A stretch of DNA of 44,909 nt from Lachnospiraceae bacterium (lineage in GTDB: Bacteria; Bacillota; Clostridia; Lachnospirales; Lachnospiraceae), in assembly GCA_023663945.1 (NCBI GenBank), contig JAMPGL010000034.1, forward strand, positions 1 to 44,909, written 5' to 3'. Below the pieces are notes generated by a model, which did not search any database, was not told the origin of the DNA, and worked only from the letters and a program-made list of their open reading frames with translations. Shown here piece after piece: positions 40,826 to 44,909 of this stretch (positions within the stretch are counted from its first letter, which is position 1; each line of letters begins with the position of its first letter). The translations under genes were made by a program, and so were the position numbers.

Positions 40826-41854
40826 TTACCAATTATTCACTGCATGTTCCGCAAAAGAAACCACATCTTTTACTTCAAGCACAGTCCCGTCATCCAGCAC
40901 AGCCTTTCCGGAAAAGCTTCCAAACATCTGGTGGCAGTGATTATCCACCCAAAGCAGCTTAATCTGAGTCTCCCGGTCATACACAGGGTCAAGCCGTAAA
41001 TCCAGCCGTCCCTCCCGGTCACGCAGATGCCATGGTTCCATATAATTCTTTCCAAGCTCAAAATCCACCTTGCCGAGCTTATGAGATTTCCCCTTATAAA
41101 AAAGCATATTCTCGCTGGCAGTGTCCGTGTTTCCAAATCCGCATCCTAAGTTAAACCCGAACATTTCACCGTCAAGCCATCCGCTCCCGTTACTCCAATA
41201 CCATTCATTATGAAAAGGCCACACGCCCCTGCCCCAGTCCAGAATCCCAAAAGAATCCCTTTTGTCAAATTTCCACTCATGACTATGCGTGCGGATATAC
41301 CCCTCCGCCGTCATACAGTTAATCTTGTGGTTATAATAAAAAGCATGTTCATATTCATCAAACGGCAGATTCACCACCAGAGAATCCGGATTGAGCCTCT
41401 CTAAGGTAATCGAAGCCTCCAAATCCTTCCACCGGCAAGTCAGCACGCGTTTCCCCGAAATCACCTCAAAACTCATAAAAACGTCACTGTTTCCGTATTT
41501 ATTGGGAAGTCCTTTGTGAGAATAAGACAGCACATGATCCTCCTCCGCATTGGACGGCATATGCATAGAGCCGAAAGGGAGCGCCAAAATCCTGTTTTCA
41601 TCCAAATATTTCTTCCCCTTTTGAAAATCAAAGAGCATCAGGCTTACCTGTCCCGCATAAGCGGCATGCCCTATGGTAAACTGCAGGCAGAGATGGTCAT
41701 TGGATATTTGATAAAAATCCCACTCCTTAATCCGCCACGGAGGCGCCTTAATTGCCTTGCGGTCATAAACCAATGTGCTTCTTCTGGAATACCCCGGAAT
41801 GGGGCGCCCTTTTTCGTCCAGCACCGGACCTCGTTCCAGTAATTCTCGTTCCAT
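40826..41854 (-). CDS. DUF2804 family protein
   Basis: 342 aa, AGGAGG before the ATG. The family phrases are GRPIPGYSRRSTLVYDR, AYAGQVSLMLFDFQ, FGILDWGRGVWPFHNEWYW and FGFNLGCGFG. It is a beta-rich fold of unknown function, related in outline to hydroxyneurosporene synthase/lipocalin-type proteins; Trp-rich conserved patches suggest a ligand pocket. No signal peptide. It follows an MFS transporter gene by about 170 bases of tandem repeats, and the two may share a transcript. Confidence 0.85.
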   Translation of the reverse strand: MERELLERGPVLDEKGRPIPGYSRRSTLVYDRKAIKAPPWRIKEWDFYQISNDHLCLQFTIGHAAYAGQVSLMLFDFQKGKKYLDENRILALPFGSMHMPSNAEEDHVLSYSHKGLPNKYGNSDVFMSFEVISGKRVLTCRWKDLEASITLERLNPDSLVVNLPFDEYEHAFYYNHKINCMTAEGYIRTHSHEWKFDKRDSFGILDWGRGVWPFHNEWYWSNGSGWLDGEMFGFNLGCGFGNTDTASENMLFYKGKSHKLGKVDFELGKNYMEPWHLRDREGRLDLRLDPVYDRETQIKLLWVDNHCHQMFGSFSGKAVLDDGTVLEVKDVVSFAEHAVNNW

Positions 41855-41865
41855 ATCATTTCCTC

Positions 41866-42005
41866 CTTTTACTGTTTCCTATTTTTACCATAAAAGTCTG
41901 CTTTTACCGTTTCCTTCTTTTACTATAAAAGTCTGCTTTTACTGTTTCCTTCTTTTACTATAAAAGTCTGCTTTTACTGTTTCCTTCTTTTACTATAAAA
42001 GTCTG
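41866..42005. repeat. 35-bp tandem repeat, four units
   Basis: Four consecutive 35-bp units. In the sense of the DUF2804 gene each unit holds the inverted repeat CTTTTATAGTAAAAG followed by AAGGAAACAG, a ribosome-binding-like motif. The last unit runs into the true ribosome binding site of the gene. Two units are identical; the others differ by a few bases. Confidence 0.9.
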
Positions 42006-42027
42006 TTTTTCTTATCCTGCAGACAGT

Positions 42028-43302
42028 TTAGGCTTTTCCCCTGCGGTGCTGTTTCGCCGCAACCATTAACGGAACTAACGTAAACAACGTCAAAATCGCA
42101 GAAATCAGAAACAGGCTGGGTGCCGGAACCATCCCCAAGGTGCCGTTAACTTCCCTCTGGACGCCAAGATAATTGATTACCGGCGCAGCAATGGCGGGTC
42201 CCGCAATCATAGGAATGCAGACAAAAAAGATCTGCTTAATCCCCTCAAACTGTCCTCTCTGCTCCTCCGGATAAAGATTTTTCATCCATGCTGTCAATGT
42301 CTGCAGCACCAGAATGTAACCAATCCCTGCTCCGAAAACCCCCAGCAGGAGAATGGGAAGCGCCTGCGAAATGCTCACCAGCACCAGTCCCAGCGTATTA
42401 CATGCCAGCGCGCCAAAAATAACAGTTGTCATCTTACCTTTGTCAATCAGTTTTGCCGCCGGAATCGTCAGCACGGAAGCTGCCAGAAGCCCCACTCCCT
42501 GAATAATTCCGGTCATGCCATAGTCATACTCTAAGTAATTTACAAAATAAATCGTGATATAAGGAAAATACACATTAAACCCTATAAAATATACAGTCAT
42601 AACAATAAAGACCCAAAAGAGCTCCTGATTTTCCCGGACTGTTCTCCAATTAAACACCGCTAAAAACTGATGCCAAAATCCCTTTTCGTCCCTTTTCGGC
42701 ATAAGCGAAGGCGAATCCTCCAAAGTAAACAGGGAAACTGCTCCTACCACCGCTACAATTCCTCCCATCAATCCGAAAAAGGCAAAAAAGTCCAGCTTTT
42801 CAATTAAGATTCCGGAGACCACCGCTCCAAAAATTGTTGCAAAAACAGGCATTACTGCCAGCGCACCGCCAAGCTTTCCGCGGTTCTGTTCATTGGAAAT
42901 ATCTGTTGTCCATGGAGAAAATCCGCCGTCATTCCCCACGGAACCAAAAAAGCTCATCACCGCATCCGCCAGAACTACCGCCGCTGCCGCAAGGAAAAGA
43001 GGGTCTTTGGGAATCATTTCTGTTGCGCCAAACAAAAATGTAAATAATCCCCAGAAAATATATCCGATGCAGATAAAGGGCTTGCGCTTTCCTTTCCGGT
43101 CTCCCCATGTGCCCACCAAAAAGGCGCAGAAAGTGGATACTACTGCACTGACTCCCACCATCCACGAGACAATAGCCGGTTCCGGGGCAATCTTATCATA
43201 TACAAAATTATTGAACCATGAATTTTCGATATTCCAGCAGATTTGCCCTGTCATACCCAGAACCCATATCAAAATCCAGTTTTTACGGCTGATGCTTTTC
43301 AT
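42028..43302 (-). CDS. MFS transporter
   Basis: 424 aa from the ATG at 43302, set by AAAGGAG; an upstream in-frame extension has no such site. About 12 membrane segments. It begins NWILIWVLGMTGQICWNIENSWFNNFVYDKI, seen in SLC45/GPH-like sugar transporters of Clostridia, and has a WGDRKGKRKPFI loop after segment 2 (the MFS motif A) and an IDKGKM loop in the second half. Probably exchanges a sugar or other small solute with H+ or Na+. An inverted repeat lies in its promoter area. Confidence 0.85.
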   Translation of the reverse strand: MKSISRKNWILIWVLGMTGQICWNIENSWFNNFVYDKIAPEPAIVSWMVGVSAVVSTFCAFLVGTWGDRKGKRKPFICIGYIFWGLFTFLFGATEMIPKDPLFLAAAAVVLADAVMSFFGSVGNDGGFSPWTTDISNEQNRGKLGGALAVMPVFATIFGAVVSGILIEKLDFFAFFGLMGGIVAVVGAVSLFTLEDSPSLMPKRDEKGFWHQFLAVFNWRTVRENQELFWVFIVMTVYFIGFNVYFPYITIYFVNYLEYDYGMTGIIQGVGLLAASVLTIPAAKLIDKGKMTTVIFGALACNTLGLVLVSISQALPILLLGVFGAGIGYILVLQTLTAWMKNLYPEEQRGQFEGIKQIFFVCIPMIAGPAIAAPVINYLGVQREVNGTLGMVPAPSLFLISAILTLFTLVPLMVAAKQHRRGKA

Positions 43303-43331
43303 TGTGCGCTCTCCTTTTCGATGATACGGTT

Positions 43332-43354
43332 TATAGTTGTTTACTATAACTATA
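43332..43354. promoter_or_regulatory. Inverted repeat upstream of the MFS gene
   Basis: TATAGTT, nine bases, AACTATA, 30 bases before the MFS start. The position and symmetry suit a repressor site; no regulator gene is adjacent. Confidence 0.4.
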
Positions 43355-43672
43355 ATGCTATTGTAGCACATTATCCGGAGCGTTCCTATTGTTTTCTGAA
43401 TTTTCTGAAAATGATGTGGCAGTTTACAGGATAAGTTGTCTTTCCTATATAGTTTTTATAAGCTGTGATCTGTTTTCTTCCTGTGGTTTATTCTCATTAT
43501 TCTCTAACATATTCACTTTCCTTTCCATGCCCAAAAAGCATATAGGACTTTTACCATATGCCCTGCGCTGTTTTAATGTTATGATGGGATTGATAGATTG
43601 AATGGATTGATTTGAATGACAAAGCAGAAAAAGTTGTTGAATTTCTCTACTCCTTATGTTACATTAGACACA
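43355..43672. other. Gene-free stretch between MFS gene and lipoprotein terminators
   Basis: No supported gene. A 36-codon frame from 43616 (MTKQKKLLNFSTPYV) has no clear ribosome binding site and runs through a terminator hairpin. Apart from the MFS promoter area on the left I see nothing else here. Confidence 0.4.
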
Positions 43673-43701
43673 GAAAAAGCACCCACTCCAAAGTGGATGC
43701 T
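43673..43701 (-). terminator. Terminator of the lipoprotein operon
   Basis: On the minus strand AGCATCCACT, loop TTGG, AGTGGGTGCT, then TTTTTCTG. The one non-Watson-Crick position is a G-U wobble only in minus-strand RNA, which sets the orientation. Confidence 0.7.
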
Positions 43702-43734
43702 CCCGAAGAAAATGAAAATGTCCTAAAAGACACC

Positions 43735-43767
43735 GCCTCTCTGTGGATCAGACAGAGAGGCATTTTT
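43735..43767. terminator. Strong hairpin downstream of the lipoprotein gene
   Basis: A perfect 10-bp stem GCCTCTCTGT / ACAGAGAGGC with a 7-base loop, followed on the plus strand by ATTTTTATTT. On the minus strand it precedes TCTTTT, so it may work both ways as the first of two tandem terminators. Confidence 0.6.
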
Positions 43768-43799
43768 ATTTCTTACTGTTTCTCTTAAATTCTACAGCT

Positions 43800-44444
43800 T
43801 TAATGCTCATACCAAACAAGATCATCATAATCCCAGTATAGCCCAACATCCCCGCTAAGAGAATAGGCACCGCAAATACTGCCATCCACAGCATTGACCA
43901 TACAATGATAATCACAAAATTCCTTTGGGTCTGTCACCTCCTCCTTATTACCAAACTGTACGGAATACGCTATATCTCCCTTATCCTTATATTCATCCCA
44001 ATCTGTAATATCATATAAACGCAATTTCCAGCCATTAGATGCGACATCAGGGTATATGCGCACTTCCAGTTCCTTTGCCTTTTCGCCAATATCAATCTCC
44101 ATTGCCTTTCTTGCAATCTCTATCGCCTCATCTTCACTGATACCGCCTGCCGCTTTTACCTTTTCTTCAAGCACGGCTCTATCCCTGCGATCCGCCTCAT
44201 CTATCTTCTCCTGCGTCCAGCCCATTTCCCCGCCCTGTTCCTGTACGTTGTCCTGTATTTGGGTTGTACCCACATCAGACTGTACTTCTATACTCTTTGG
44301 CTCTACTTCTAAAATCTCATACTGTACTGCCGTGTCCGTCTGCTCAATAGCATCGCCAATTTCCCCACAGCCCGTCAATAAAAAAATATCCAAAACAAAT
44401 AAACTCATTGATATTATCTTTACAAATTTTTTATATTTCTTCAT
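43800..44444 (-). CDS. Lipoprotein with PepSY-like region
   Basis: 214 aa, AGAGGG before the ATG. Signal peptide with lipobox LLTGC (about residues 22-26). After an acidic linker the domain starts GGISEDEAIEIARKAME, followed by a beta-rich part (LEVRIYPDVASNGWKLRLYD, IAYSVQFGNKEE, MVNAVDGSICGAYSL). The order helix, strands, DAVDG-type turn is like PepSY domains. A paralogue lies just upstream, 90 bases away. It is likely anchored on the outer face of the membrane; function unknown. Confidence 0.75.
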   Translation of the reverse strand: MKKYKKFVKIISMSLFVLDIFLLTGCGEIGDAIEQTDTAVQYEILEVEPKSIEVQSDVGTTQIQDNVQEQGGEMGWTQEKIDEADRRDRAVLEEKVKAAGGISEDEAIEIARKAMEIDIGEKAKELEVRIYPDVASNGWKLRLYDITDWDEYKDKGDIAYSVQFGNKEEVTDPKEFCDYHCMVNAVDGSICGAYSLSGDVGLYWDYDDLVWYEH

Positions 44445-44533
44445 TATTTTCCCTCTTATCTATGATAAATGTTATTATTTTATGCGACCATTTAACCAGC
44501 AAAGCAATAGACGTTTTGCCGGTTAAACGGTAT

Positions 44534-44909
44534 TTATTCATAAGTCTTCAAGATACTTCCGTTTACAGCATCAATCATGCAGTAATATGTTGAATGGTCA
44601 TTCTCATTTGGATTGCTGAAAATTACGAGATAAGCCACATCTCCCTCATGTTCATAATCTGTCTGTTCTGATATATCTAATTTAATCACTGCCACAGAAC
44701 CATCTTCATATTTCAGTATTTCTTTTCCCTCCGCACGCTCTCCGAGTTCATCATTCATCTGCTTTGCTGCAATTTCTATTGCTTTCTCTTCACTAATTCC
44801 GCCTAGAGCCTGTATCGTTTCCCGCCACTGTTTTTCCTCTGCCTGCTTCCCGGATCTCGCTTCCTGTGCTGCCGTACCCTGTGAAACCGCATAACTCATC
44901 TTATGCTGA
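44534..44909 (-). CDS. Paralogous PepSY-like protein, cut by window edge
   Basis: At least 121 codons; the frame is open to the window end, so the N-terminus (presumably with a signal peptide) is missing. The visible part repeats the layout of the downstream lipoprotein: ALGGISEEKAIEIAAKQMN, DGSVAVIKLDI, GDVAYLVIFSNPNE, MIDAVNGSILKTYE. The two genes are thus a tandem duplication with fairly deep divergence. Same direction, 90 bases apart, probably one operon. Confidence 0.7.
   Translation of the reverse strand, partial: QHKMSYAVSQGTAAQEARSGKQAEEKQWRETIQALGGISEEKAIEIAAKQMNDELGERAEGKEILKYEDGSVAVIKLDISEQTDYEHEGDVAYLVIFSNPNENDHSTYYCMIDAVNGSILKTYE

Noticed and set aside
41866-42005. 35-bp repeats considered as CRISPR
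   Set aside because: Head-to-tail units without spacers and no cas genes in the window.
43616-43726. 36-codon plus-strand frame MTKQKKLLNF
   Set aside because: No good ribosome binding site, and it spans a minus-strand terminator hairpin; chance frame is more likely.

Overview
The window looks like the chromosome of a gut-type Lachnospiraceae (Bacillota, Clostridia). The support is low GC, strong AGGAGG ribosome binding sites, some TTG starts, and clostridial families (CD3324-type HTH, RNHCP, DUF5058, DUF2804, CmpB-like permease). No rRNA, tRNA or CRISPR array was seen. Family names rest on recognising motifs by eye; no database was searched.

Layout. (1) 1-8,800 is an AT-rich accessory island of orphan genes, acetyltransferases and toxin-antitoxin (TA) modules. 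Nearly every toxin-type gene here is broken: an MNT nucleotidyltransferase (frameshift), Doc (in-frame stop), a PIN nuclease (internal deletion) and CptN (the reading frame needs a -1 shift at an A7 tract). The Phd antitoxin, the PIN partner and the CptI antitoxin RNA look intact. Inverted copies of one GC-rich hairpin lie at about 22 and 8,742, and a second family of repeats follows three orphan genes. (2) 8,816-22,615 is mostly core: a MATE exporter, small regulators, a CmpB-like membrane protein, two COG0523 GTPases (one with a large His-rich tandem repeat), an M20 peptidase with two integral membrane proteins, an ogg-like glycosylase next to endonuclease IV, a beta-carbonic anhydrase, an MBL hydrolase, and RNHCP and CD3324 genes. 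(3) 22,616-32,600 is a second AT-rich island with a type I restriction-modification operon (hsdM-hsdS-ORF255-hsdR). ORF255 is an unrecognised two-TM protein translationally coupled to hsdS. A decayed ATP-binding regulator with tandem repeats sits between ORF255 and hsdR. Upstream are a broken PBECR4-type nuclease and a two-gene JAB/MPN-like metalloprotease operon. (4) 32,601-44,909 is core again: rlmD, an acidic-tailed membrane protein, a SPFH / zinc-ribbon / Tim44-like operon (resembling B. subtilis ydjI-ydjG-ydjH) running into pcrA, a truncated ABC substrate-binding protein, DUF2804, an MFS transporter and two paralogous lipoproteins.

How the genes work together. The clearest units are the hsd operon (TGATG and ATGA overlaps, one good promoter), the paired COG0523 GTPases behind a consensus promoter (probable metal delivery), the nfo-ogg base-excision pair, the membrane protein pair with the M20 peptidase (possible uptake and hydrolysis), and the SPFH envelope operon. 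The strongest candidates for something undescribed are ORF255 inside the type I operon, the A AAA AAA slippery tract at the start of cptN, and the gene-terminal repeat family of the first island.
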